This document shows, in pieces, positions 10,289 through 18,403 of a DNA stretch of 33,862 nucleotides. The notes under the pieces were generated by a model that did no database searches, had not been told where the DNA came from, and worked only from the letters and a program-made list of their open reading frames with translations. The DNA comes from Alphaproteobacteria bacterium (lineage in GTDB: Bacteria; Pseudomonadota; Alphaproteobacteria; RS24), in the NCBI GenBank assembly GCA_022426245.1, contig JAKMDW010000009.1, positions 1-33,862 of the forward strand. The letters are read 5' to 3'. The first letter of the stretch is position 1. Each line of letters starts with the position of its first letter. The position numbers and the translations under genes are program-made.

Positions 10289-10312
10289 TCATTCGCACCC
10301 AAAAACGGGGCG

Positions 10313-10332
10313 TCAACGGCTGACGCCGTTGA
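10313..10332 (-). terminator. Putative Rho-independent terminator of the minus-strand methyltransferase operon
   Basis: 8-bp stem TCAACGGC/GCCGTTGA with a 4-nt loop; on the minus strand followed by CGCCCCGTTTTTGGG (short T tract displaced from the stem). Confidence 0.5.
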
Positions 10333-10361
10333 GCGTAACGTGCCACATTCAACAATAGAGA

Positions 10362-10970
10362 TTAGATGCGTCTAAGAATTCTCAAACTCTTCACCGCCTG
10401 TTCTTCTTTGAACAGGCCGCTATGCAAAGCGAGTTTGTAAATCTCGTGCGGTGGGCGACCACCATCTGCCGGATTGGGGAAGACGTCGTGAATGGCCAGC
10501 AAGCCGCCTTGCATCACCCGCGCGCCCCAATTTCGATAATCGGCTAACGCGGCGGGCATGGAGTGGCCGCCATCGATAAACACAAAAGCCGGTGCGGCCA
10601 TTGGCAGGCGGGCGACCAGTTGCGACGGACTGAGCGCGGGAATGACCGTGTCCTCCAATCCGGCACGGCGGATATTGGCGCGAAACTGTGCCAGCGTGGA
10701 CATGCCGCCTTCGCCATCGCCCAAATCCGGGTCGAAATATTCTTCGCCCGGCTGGTTTTCTTCCGAGCCGCGATGATGGTCGATCGCCAATAATACGCCA
10801 CCGGCTTTTTGGCAGGCTGTGCCCAGAATGATTGTCGATTTGCCGCAATAAGAGCCGATTTCCACGCATAGACCGTGCGGTAACATTTCTTCCGCCGCGG
10901 CATAAAGCGCGTCGCCCTCAGCCGCGTCGAGAAATCCTTTTACGCTGTCCAACTCAATCGGGTATTGCAT
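10362..10970 (-). CDS. Class I SAM-dependent methyltransferase (Methyltransf_24-like)
   Basis: CVEIGSYCGKSTIILGTA, LAIDHHRGSEENQPGEEYFDP, AFVFIDGGHSMPAALADYRNWG, GGLLAIHDVFP. Confidence 0.87.
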   Translation of the reverse strand: MQYPIELDSVKGFLDAAEGDALYAAAEEMLPHGLCVEIGSYCGKSTIILGTACQKAGGVLLAIDHHRGSEENQPGEEYFDPDLGDGEGGMSTLAQFRANIRRAGLEDTVIPALSPSQLVARLPMAAPAFVFIDGGHSMPAALADYRNWGARVMQGGLLAIHDVFPNPADGGRPPHEIYKLALHSGLFKEEQAVKSLRILRRI

Positions 10971-12316
10971 TACCGCCCAATCTTACGGCGCAGGGCTGAA
11001 GACCCGAAATCGCTTTCATCGAGGTCTTTGGCATCCAAATCTGCCGGTCCGTGGTCGAGCTTGATATGGTCAACGGTATAGCGTCCTGACGCGACATCAT
11101 AAATAGCGTCAAACTCAAAAACGCAGGCCGGAGCCTCATAATAATTTTTGATGAATGTGTGATGCACGCGCTCAAGTTCATTATCGGCATTGTAAATATC
11201 CGACATGAGGAAAATCCAGCTATCCTCATCGACATAAAACACCCGCCGCGCCTGCTCCATATTATATTCAGATTTCAGCGTCGCCTCCAAAACCCAGACC
11301 CGATGCTCTTCATAGCGCAAATAATCAGGGTTTAAATGTTTGGGCGTCAACAGCCCTTCGCGCGGCGTGGTGGTGGCCGAAGCCTTATATGCATTATAGG
11401 GCACAATCATGCGCTTTTTGCCCAGCAACTTCCATTCATAGCGGTTCGGCGCGCCGCTAAAGACAAACATATTGTGGTTTTGGCGCATACCGTCAGCGGT
11501 GGACATCGGGCCGTCATAGGTCACTGCATTTGGTGTGGCGCGCATAATTTTGCGCGTATTGGGATTAAACATCACGCCGTTACGCGGCTCTTCAACTTGG
11601 TCGATTGTATTGAACATTGAAAAACCCGAGGCGCTAAACTGCGCCGGCGCTTTCCAAATGCCCATCCAGTGAAATTGGTCATTCTCATGCTTGGCGTTCG
11701 GCCCTTGCGGGTCGGCATAGAAATTATAACGCCAGTCCTCACGAATAATTTTGGTGCGGCTGCCGTTTGGATAGACGTTCGCACCGCTGGTAACAGCATG
11801 ATAGCGATGGCCGTGCCAATGAAAATTATGGTTCCAGAAAACTTCCAGCGCATTTTTCGGTATCGGAAACGGCACGCCAATGCGGGCGCCGACAACTTTA
11901 TTGCCGTCATTGGTCAATTGCGCCCGCGCAACATTTTTGCGCGTTTCCTGCTGCACGAATTCGGGCAAAGCACATGAACGCCGTGTCGGATAGACATCCA
12001 GCCGATAAGTGTCGGGATGACGCGTGAACATGGTCTTTTGGCCTTCGCTCAAACGCGCGTCATATTGCGCCTTATTTTGCGCCGTGATGGTGTAAAGCGG
12101 CGCATCATCGGCGAACGGGTCGATATGGTCGCCGCCTTTGACATAGCCCGCCGGTGGCGTGGTGATGCCGCCCGTATAAGCCGGAATAACCCCATCTGCC
12201 GAAGCCGCAGGGTTTGCGCCATTGGCGGTTAATTCAGTTCCCAAAAGAGCCGGATCCGCAGCATGGGCGGTAGCAAGACCAAATGTTAGAATAACGGCAA
12301 GTACTTTTTGTATCAT
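10970..12316 (-). CDS. DUF1329 domain-containing secreted protein
   Basis: Signal peptide MIQKVLAVILTFGLATAHA; DUF1329-like features (GTELTANGANPAASADGVIPAYTGGITTPPAGY; FEFDAIYDVASGRY). ORF extends to 12397, but SD AAAGGGGAGTT supports ATG at 12316. Confidence 0.88.
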   Translation of the reverse strand: MIQKVLAVILTFGLATAHAADPALLGTELTANGANPAASADGVIPAYTGGITTPPAGYVKGGDHIDPFADDAPLYTITAQNKAQYDARLSEGQKTMFTRHPDTYRLDVYPTRRSCALPEFVQQETRKNVARAQLTNDGNKVVGARIGVPFPIPKNALEVFWNHNFHWHGHRYHAVTSGANVYPNGSRTKIIREDWRYNFYADPQGPNAKHENDQFHWMGIWKAPAQFSASGFSMFNTIDQVEEPRNGVMFNPNTRKIMRATPNAVTYDGPMSTADGMRQNHNMFVFSGAPNRYEWKLLGKKRMIVPYNAYKASATTTPREGLLTPKHLNPDYLRYEEHRVWVLEATLKSEYNMEQARRVFYVDEDSWIFLMSDIYNADNELERVHHTFIKNYYEAPACVFEFDAIYDVASGRYTVDHIKLDHGPADLDAKDLDESDFGSSALRRKIGR

Positions 12317-12396
12317 ATCGAACTCCCCTTTCAGCAAAAGTCTATCCAAAAGAGAATAGGAGACCAAGATGTTTTTACCGCGTCGGACACTCAGCA

Positions 12397-13785
12397 TTAG
12401 GATTTGCTGCGTTGCGCTTCCAGTTCAGCGATAACTTTCTTATGTTCATTTTCGTCGAATTTGAAAGTTGAGAACAAAATCGCGCCGATGATATAGGCAA
12501 AGAATGGCACGCCCGCATAAAGACCTTTAAAGGTCCAGACCACGGTGGCGCTTTGTTCGACATTCGGCACAAAGCCGGATAATGACAAGGCGAAGCCGGT
12601 GACTGTCAGCATCACCCCATATGCCGATTTCGAGACGAAATACCAAGCAGCGAAATAAGCACCTTCTTTGCGTTCGCCGGTGTGATATTCGTCGAGATCG
12701 ATAATGTCGGATTTAATTGACGGGTTAATCGTGCCGCCGCAAGAGCCTGCTGCACCGGCCAGGGCTGCCAATGCAAGCAGCCGCACTTCCATGCCCGGCT
12801 CCAAAGTTATCATGCAGCCAAAGGCAAACGCGGTGGTCAACATAGAGACCAACCAAAGCTGCTTTTTACCGAAGCGTTTGGCCAGCGGTGTCCATAAAGG
12901 CGTCAGCGCAAAAGAGAAGACCATATAAGAGAGAATGAAAAACGGCGCCATTTGCGGCGCGTTCATGACATATTGCGCGGTGTAGAGCGTCAAAATCGTA
13001 ATCGCTGCGCTGCCCAAATTTTCAATAAAAATGACAATCAGAAGAAGGCGCGCATGTTTGTTTTGCCAAATATCGCGCGCCGCAGCCCAGGGCTTTTCAG
13101 GCGCTTTATCGGCAAATTCCGGTCGCTCGCGCAGCACCCACACGCAGACTAATAGGCAAATGGCGGCAAATAATCCGGCATAAAGCGACTGGTCGGCGTT
13201 CAAGGCGCGCACCGCTTCCTCGCTCTCGCCCTCTGCCAGAATGAGAAAATACATTGTGCCGAGCGCCGATATGTAACCGGCAATCCAACCGGCATGACGG
13301 GCCGCAAAAATTTTCGTGCGCTCGTGATAATCATCGGTCAACTCAGCGCCCAATGACATATGCGGCACGATGAACATGGTTTGTGCCGAGAAGAAGCCGA
13401 TAATCGCGACACCCATCCACAGCGCCAGAGATCCGGCCGACATGCCATCAGGCGGTGCCGACAACATCCAGAAAAACAATACGGCAGGCAACACAGCACC
13501 CAGCAGCCACGGGCGGCGGCGGCCCATTGGTGTTTTGGTTTTGTCGGATAAATAGCCGACCAACGGATCGGATATGGCATCCCAGAAACGTGAAATGCCG
13601 TAAATCAAACCCATCAATGCCGGCGCGATGAGCAACACATCGGTTGAAAACTTAAGTGTATAAAGTGTGACGAGGCAGAACATATAACCCGCCCCGACGG
13701 GCGGAAGCGCATAGCTAAAGACTTCCAGCCAACTTATCTCGCGCGCCGATGGCACAGCCATATCGTCTGCATTCGTTACACTCAT
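12397..13785 (-). CDS. GPH-family (glycoside-pentoside-hexuronide:cation symporter) MFS transporter
   Basis: About 12 TM segments, SRFWDAISDPLVGYLSDKTKTPMGRRRPWLLGA motif typical of MelB/GPH carriers. Confidence 0.9.
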   Translation of the reverse strand: MSVTNADDMAVPSAREISWLEVFSYALPPVGAGYMFCLVTLYTLKFSTDVLLIAPALMGLIYGISRFWDAISDPLVGYLSDKTKTPMGRRRPWLLGAVLPAVLFFWMLSAPPDGMSAGSLALWMGVAIIGFFSAQTMFIVPHMSLGAELTDDYHERTKIFAARHAGWIAGYISALGTMYFLILAEGESEEAVRALNADQSLYAGLFAAICLLVCVWVLRERPEFADKAPEKPWAAARDIWQNKHARLLLIVIFIENLGSAAITILTLYTAQYVMNAPQMAPFFILSYMVFSFALTPLWTPLAKRFGKKQLWLVSMLTTAFAFGCMITLEPGMEVRLLALAALAGAAGSCGGTINPSIKSDIIDLDEYHTGERKEGAYFAAWYFVSKSAYGVMLTVTGFALSLSGFVPNVEQSATVVWTFKGLYAGVPFFAYIIGAILFSTFKFDENEHKKVIAELEAQRSKS

Positions 13786-13931
13786 GAGATTCTCCCTTGC
13801 CAAACAGCACCATTTATCGGCTCAAATGGCAAGAGCCACGATGACGTTATTTAAACGGATTTCGGCTGAAAAGCAGTCTCGACAGCAGCCATTGCCAGAC
13901 ATAGACTGAGCATCACTCGGGAGGAAACCGC

Positions 13932-14456
13932 ATGTCTGACACTTCGGCGCACACTAACGGCAAAGCCCTGCAACAGGGTTTGATTGTTTTAGGGCTGGTT
14001 TTATTCGGTGGCTATTTGCTGTTCGAGCGCGGCCTTGTTGGCGTGCTGTTGGAGGGCGACAAAAGCCGCCTGTCTTGGCTTATTCTCGCTATCTGGCTGG
14101 GCATGAGCGGCCGCTGGCTTTTCTTGCTGCGGCGCATGGAGAGCACAGACGAGATTGCCGAAGAGGATATGCTGCGCTGGCTCAACCATGGTTGGTTTGC
14201 CGCCGATAGCGTTTTGAAAATCGGCCTTTTGGGCACGATTATCGGTTTTATTCTTATGCTCGCGCCGATTGGCGAATTGACCAGCTTTGACGCCGCCAGC
14301 CTACAAAATGCGCTGGCCGCCATGTCTGCCGGTATGGCGGTAGCGCTTTACACAACGCTGACCGGCCTGATTGCCAATATCATTCTGCGCTTTCAGTTCC
14401 AATTTTTGGCCGACGCCATGCAGCAACGCCTGATAAGCCGCGAAGAGGCCGCATGA
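13932..14456 (+). CDS. MotA/TolQ/ExbB-like proton-channel membrane protein
   Basis: SVLKIGLLGTIIGFILML ... ALYTTLTGLIANIILRFQFQFLADAM resembles TolQ/ExbB TM2-TM3 signatures; 174 aa. Confidence 0.75.
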   Translation: MSDTSAHTNGKALQQGLIVLGLVLFGGYLLFERGLVGVLLEGDKSRLSWLILAIWLGMSGRWLFLLRRMESTDEIAEEDMLRWLNHGWFAADSVLKIGLLGTIIGFILMLAPIGELTSFDAASLQNALAAMSAGMAVALYTTLTGLIANIILRFQFQFLADAMQQRLISREEAA

Positions 14457-15091
14457 GGGGCGATAAACTTCTCGCACCGCCCGAAGACCAAAATGCCTTT
14501 ACCGACATTTTGTTCAATGCGCTATTGGGCTTCGCCTTCATGTTTTCGGTTGCCTTTATTCTCATTCGACCGGAAGTGACCGAGGGCAAAATTAACCCCA
14601 AAGCCGAATTTATGATTACCGCACAATGGCCCGATGGCCATCAAGACGATATCGACCTGATTGTCGAGGATGGCGAGGGCAATCTGGTTTGGTTCGATGC
14701 GCGCGAGGCCGGACTGATGCATCTCGACCGCGATGACCGTGGTTGGCTGGGCGACAGCATCACTGTTTCGGGCAAAAAGATTGAAAATCCGCTCAACCAA
14801 GAAACTGTTACCATTCGAGGCATTGCGGCGGGCGAATATGTCGTCAATCTGCTGCATTATAAAGCCGAAACCGGCCGCCCTGTGCCGGTGAAGGTGAAAG
14901 TCGAGAAACTCAATCCGCAAGTGACCGTCATTTTCGCCGGCACCAATGAATTGACCGGCGCGGGCGACGAACAAACCGCCGTGCGCTTCAAGCTCGACGC
15001 GACGGGCAAAGTGCTTGGGCTGGCGACACGCGACAAGCTGCTTATCCGGGCCGATGACTTTAATGCCAAGCAATCGGAGGACGCGAAATGA
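14453..15091 (+). CDS. ExbD/MotB-like single-TM protein with C-terminal beta domain resembling YfaP/DUF2135
   Basis: N-terminal helix NAFTDILFNALLGFAFMFSVAFILI with a membrane-proximal Asp; AQWPDGHQDDIDLIVEDGEGNLVWF...LDRDDRGWLGD...GEYVVNLLHYK resembles the W...DLDLhv..p.G....DxDD.G.G.E...G.Y.v.v.y pattern of YfaP/DUF2135. ATGA overlap with preceding gene. Confidence 0.6.
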   Translation: MRGDKLLAPPEDQNAFTDILFNALLGFAFMFSVAFILIRPEVTEGKINPKAEFMITAQWPDGHQDDIDLIVEDGEGNLVWFDAREAGLMHLDRDDRGWLGDSITVSGKKIENPLNQETVTIRGIAAGEYVVNLLHYKAETGRPVPVKVKVEKLNPQVTVIFAGTNELTGAGDEQTAVRFKLDATGKVLGLATRDKLLIRADDFNAKQSEDAK

Positions 15092-15648
15092 GTATTCCGC
15101 TTCTGCTCGGCCTTGCTTATGCGGTGGTGGCCGCGCTGCTTTTATCCCTCAACCTTCAGACCAAATATCGCCGTGGCATTAAAATCGCCGCCATTCTTGG
15201 CGTAAGCCTTTTATATATCGGCGCGTATCACGGCGCGCAAAACCTGCGCGGTTGGGCGATTTCTGCCGCGCCGCCTAATCCGTTCAAACTGCATTGGGCG
15301 GTGGTTGAAGAACCCGATAAGGCGCGCGGCACCAAAGGCGCGATTTATATTCTAGGGCAGCGCCTCAGCGCGCGCGGGGTGGCCATTGGTGAGCCGCGAC
15401 TGTTTCGCCTCCCCTTCACGCCCGAGCTTGCCGAACAGGTCGATGACGCGCTGACCAAAAAGGAAGATGGCCGCGATTTGGAAGCGCGCCTCAGCTATAA
15501 GGCCGCCACGCCCGACGAGGTTGATGACATACAAAAAAGGGACGGCCAAAAAAGCCGCCCCGATAGCGCCGGTGAAGAGGAAAGGCTGAAGCTCAACTTC
15601 CGTGAACTTTCTGCGCCGGATTTGCCGCCAAAATCTACCAGCCAATAA
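15088..15648 (+). CDS. Hypothetical membrane protein (two N-terminal TM segments, hydrophilic C-terminus)
   Basis: ATGA overlap with the preceding gene; MSIPLLLGLAYAVVAALLLSLNLQTKYRRGIKIAAILGVSLLYIGAYHGAQ.... No family recognised. Confidence 0.75.
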   Translation: MSIPLLLGLAYAVVAALLLSLNLQTKYRRGIKIAAILGVSLLYIGAYHGAQNLRGWAISAAPPNPFKLHWAVVEEPDKARGTKGAIYILGQRLSARGVAIGEPRLFRLPFTPELAEQVDDALTKKEDGRDLEARLSYKAATPDEVDDIQKRDGQKSRPDSAGEEERLKLNFRELSAPDLPPKSTSQ

Positions 15649-15651
15649 AAA

Positions 15652-15887
15652 CTACACCACCTCGAACATGTCGATGGTCAGGGGTTCGGTGAAGTCGCGC
15701 AGGACCATAACGGCAATGGCGGCGTTTCGGTTGGCGGCGTTTCGGGCAGCTCTTGCAGGCGCTGCGTTTCGCGCGGCGGGTCGGTTGGCGTTTCGGGCGG
15801 CACTGATGCACCGCCGCCACCACCACCGCAGGCTGCAAGAATGAAAGTCCAAATGGTTGACCGTGGTCCGGTTTTATTTTTCTTCAC
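15652..15887 (-). pseudogene. Lipoprotein leader remnant (lipobox plus poly-Gly/Pro-rich linker), frame-disrupted
   Basis: One frame from GTG 15887: MKKNKTGPRSTIWTFILAACGGGGGGASVPPETPTDPPRETQRLQELPETPPTETPP...; another frame ends ...AAIAVMVLRDFTEPLTIDMFEVV* at 15652. LAAC|GGGGGG is a lipobox-type start. Confidence 0.45.
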
Positions 15888-15924
15888 CGGAGAAGGATAG
15901 CAGCTTAAGCCCCATAATCAAGCA

Positions 15925-15955
15925 AAGGGCGACCCGAATTTATCGGGCCGCCCTT
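15925..15955 (-). terminator. Intrinsic terminator-like hairpin downstream of the PQQ dehydrogenase
   Basis: AAGGGCG-a-CCCGA ATTTA TCGGG-c-CGCCCTT; followed on the minus strand by TGCTTG (weak T content). Confidence 0.6.
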
Positions 15956-15976
15956 CAATTTTCAGCGTGAGGCTGC

Positions 15977-18217
15977 TCAGTTGAGGTTGAGCTTGCTGGT
16001 TTTGTCGGCGTCTTTTTTGGCCGCTTCCTGCACTTCATAGTCTTGCCACGCACGCAGATTGATGAAGGCATAAATATCCTCGACATCTTTCTCGCTCAGA
16101 CGGTCGGCAAAGCTCGACATTCCGCGATCTTCCAGCACGCCCTCCAGCACGATTTCCTTAAACATGCGATGCGTTTGCTCGCTCATTTTGCGCAAATCAG
16201 GCACTGCCGCGCCCCCAATCACAGCAATGCCGTGACAGAAAGTGCAGACCTCGTGATATAGCTCCATGCCATTGTCAATCGAGGCTTCTGTCGCCTCAAT
16301 GGTCGGCGGCAGCGGAATGTCACGCGCCCAATGGTCAGGCTGCTCAATCGACCCGCCGCCATTGAGCGTAAACACCAGCAGACGACCGAAATTGCCCCAT
16401 TTATTCGAGGCCGGCATAGCCGACCCGTCGGTCAGACCGCCTGCCCCACCGGAGCCGACTTGAATGGCGACATATTGCACGCCGTCAATCGCATAGGTGA
16501 TGGGGGGGGCAATGGTTGAGGTGTAGGTGTTGACCTTCCACAATTCTTTACCGGTGCTGGCATCATAAGCGACGAAATAGCCATCGCCATTACCCTGAAA
16601 CACCAAACCCGCTTCGGTTGACATGGTGCCGCCATTCCAGTGCATCGAATGTTCGCGCATCCAATGGGTTTTACCGGTCAGCGGGTCAAACGCCGTGATG
16701 TAGCCCTTATTGGCCGGGAAGTCCGGATGCTCGGCCAAGAGCGGCAGCAAACGACCAAACTCAATGCCGGTGTTCCAGCCGCCTTCAATATATTTATAGC
16801 GACCGGTCGCTTTGAAATCATGGTCAACATCAAACACCAGCGGGCTTTCCATTGCCGGAATGTAAACCAGACCGGTGTTCGGGTTGAAGCTCATCGACTG
16901 CCAATTATGACCGCCAAGCGGGCCGGGCAAAATCCATTGCGATTTATTGCTCTCGGCAAAATTGCGCGAGTCATTTTCCACCGGACGACCAGTTTCCATA
17001 TCAATATGGCTGGCCCAGTTAACCGTCACATAAGGGTTGGCGCGCAGCAATTCGCCGGTTTCGCGGTCCAACACATAGAAGAAACCGTTTTTCGGCGCTT
17101 GCATAATCACTTTGCGGTCGCGCCCGTCAATTTCCAAATCGGCCAGCATCATGTCCTGCACGGCTGTATAGTCCCATGTGTCACCCGGCGTGGTTTGATA
17201 GTGCCATTTCTTGCGGCCGGTATTCGGGTCAAGTGCCACAATGGAAGACAAGAACAGATTGTCGCCGCCACCCGGGGAGCGAATGGAGCGCGTCCAGGGG
17301 CTGCCATTGCCGACGCCCAAAAAGACCGTGTCGGTATCGGGGTCATAAACAATGGAGTTCCAGACAGTGCCGCCACCGCCGATCTTCCACCATTCGCCAC
17401 CCTTCCAAGTCGGGGCAGCCTCGGCCATTTCGGGATGCTCAAACGGTTTGTTCGGGTCACCCGGCACCGTGAAGAAGCGCCAGTCTTGCGCGCCGGTTTT
17501 CGCATCATAGGCCGTCACATAACCGCGCACACCATATTCGCCACCACCATTGCCGATAAACACGCGGCCATTGGCAACGCGTGGTGCACCGGTGATGGTG
17601 TAGGCTTTGGTGCGGTCGATAATCGTATTGATGCGCCAAATTTCTTCGCCGGTTTCGGCATTCAGCGAAATCAAATAGCCGTCAAGGCTGGCGACGTAAA
17701 CCGCGCCGTCATAAACCGCAACCCCGCGATTGACGACATCGCAACACGCCTTGCGCGCCCAATCGCCCGGCACTTCGGGGTCATAAGACCACACCTCTTC
17801 ACCGGTCGTTGCATCAACCGCGTAAACCACGCTCCAAGAGCCGGTCATATACATAATGCCATCGACCACAATCGGTGAAGCTTCCAGCCCGCGCGTTGTA
17901 TACATATCAACGGAAAAAGCCAGTTCGAGGTCTTTGACGGTTTTCTTATTAACCTGCGTCAATGGCGAATGGCGCTGCTCGGCATAAGTGCGGCCATAAG
18001 CCAACCAGTTACCCGGTTCGCTTTCCGCATTAATGATGCGGTTTGTGTCGATTTTACCGATCGTCGCGCTGGCTGATGCGTTGCCCGCGCTGATATTGCC
18101 CGAACTGCTATCGCTGTTTTGACTGACCGTGGCGGCTATCATGCCCAGCGCAATCAAGCCGAGGGCAACCACATTTACGATTGTGCCTTGTTTTTGATCC
18201 AATGTTGGATGAGCCAT
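15977..18217 (-). CDS. PQQ-dependent quinohemoprotein alcohol dehydrogenase (type II; C-terminal cytochrome c domain)
   Basis: Quinoprotein propeller motifs (NWLAYGRTYAEQRHSPL, CCDVVNRG vicinal cysteines, GDTWDYTAVQDMML, GGHNWQSMSFNPNTGLVYIPA) and heme c site CTFCH near the C-terminus; N-terminal hydrophobic anchor; SD GGGAGGA. Confidence 0.94.
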   Translation of the reverse strand: MAHPTLDQKQGTIVNVVALGLIALGMIAATVSQNSDSSSGNISAGNASASATIGKIDTNRIINAESEPGNWLAYGRTYAEQRHSPLTQVNKKTVKDLELAFSVDMYTTRGLEASPIVVDGIMYMTGSWSVVYAVDATTGEEVWSYDPEVPGDWARKACCDVVNRGVAVYDGAVYVASLDGYLISLNAETGEEIWRINTIIDRTKAYTITGAPRVANGRVFIGNGGGEYGVRGYVTAYDAKTGAQDWRFFTVPGDPNKPFEHPEMAEAAPTWKGGEWWKIGGGGTVWNSIVYDPDTDTVFLGVGNGSPWTRSIRSPGGGDNLFLSSIVALDPNTGRKKWHYQTTPGDTWDYTAVQDMMLADLEIDGRDRKVIMQAPKNGFFYVLDRETGELLRANPYVTVNWASHIDMETGRPVENDSRNFAESNKSQWILPGPLGGHNWQSMSFNPNTGLVYIPAMESPLVFDVDHDFKATGRYKYIEGGWNTGIEFGRLLPLLAEHPDFPANKGYITAFDPLTGKTHWMREHSMHWNGGTMSTEAGLVFQGNGDGYFVAYDASTGKELWKVNTYTSTIAPPITYAIDGVQYVAIQVGSGGAGGLTDGSAMPASNKWGNFGRLLVFTLNGGGSIEQPDHWARDIPLPPTIEATEASIDNGMELYHEVCTFCHGIAVIGGAAVPDLRKMSEQTHRMFKEIVLEGVLEDRGMSSFADRLSEKDVEDIYAFINLRAWQDYEVQEAAKKDADKTSKLNLN

Positions 18218-18403
18218 TTAAGCGTCCTCCCAATGACAACTTCCTCCGATAAACTCTAGAAAAAAAAGCCCCCATGCCACAAGAAGAAATCATCCCTTCC
18301 AAGCAGTTTTTACCCTGCGGCATATTCCCCGCCTTTCGCGTCATATTTGTATTTTGCCGCCAGCGCATTAAAACCTATGTCATCAACGTCAAAGGTTTTG
18401 GTT

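Noticed and set aside
13932-15648. Zorya-type anti-phage defence (ZorAB are MotA/MotB-like)
   Set aside because: No ZorC/ZorD/ZorE-like helicase or nuclease nearby, the ExbD-like protein lacks an OmpA-like C-terminus, and the ZorA-type long cytoplasmic tail is absent.
15602-15844. Plus-strand ORF with RAAFRAA repeats
   Set aside because: Antisense reading of the PET-type repeats of the lipoprotein relic; not a plausible protein on its own.
16640-17878. 412-aa plus-strand ORF
   Set aside because: Fully antisense to the PQQ dehydrogenase; its length follows from GC-rich codon bias on the opposite strand and it has no recognisable protein motifs.
18218-18260. CCTCCC motifs (cgtcctccc, cttcctccg) as a second anti-SD sRNA
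   Set aside because: On the minus strand the nearer one is the SD of the PQQ dehydrogenase (GGGAGGACGCTTAAATG), and no flanking stem pairs the motifs.
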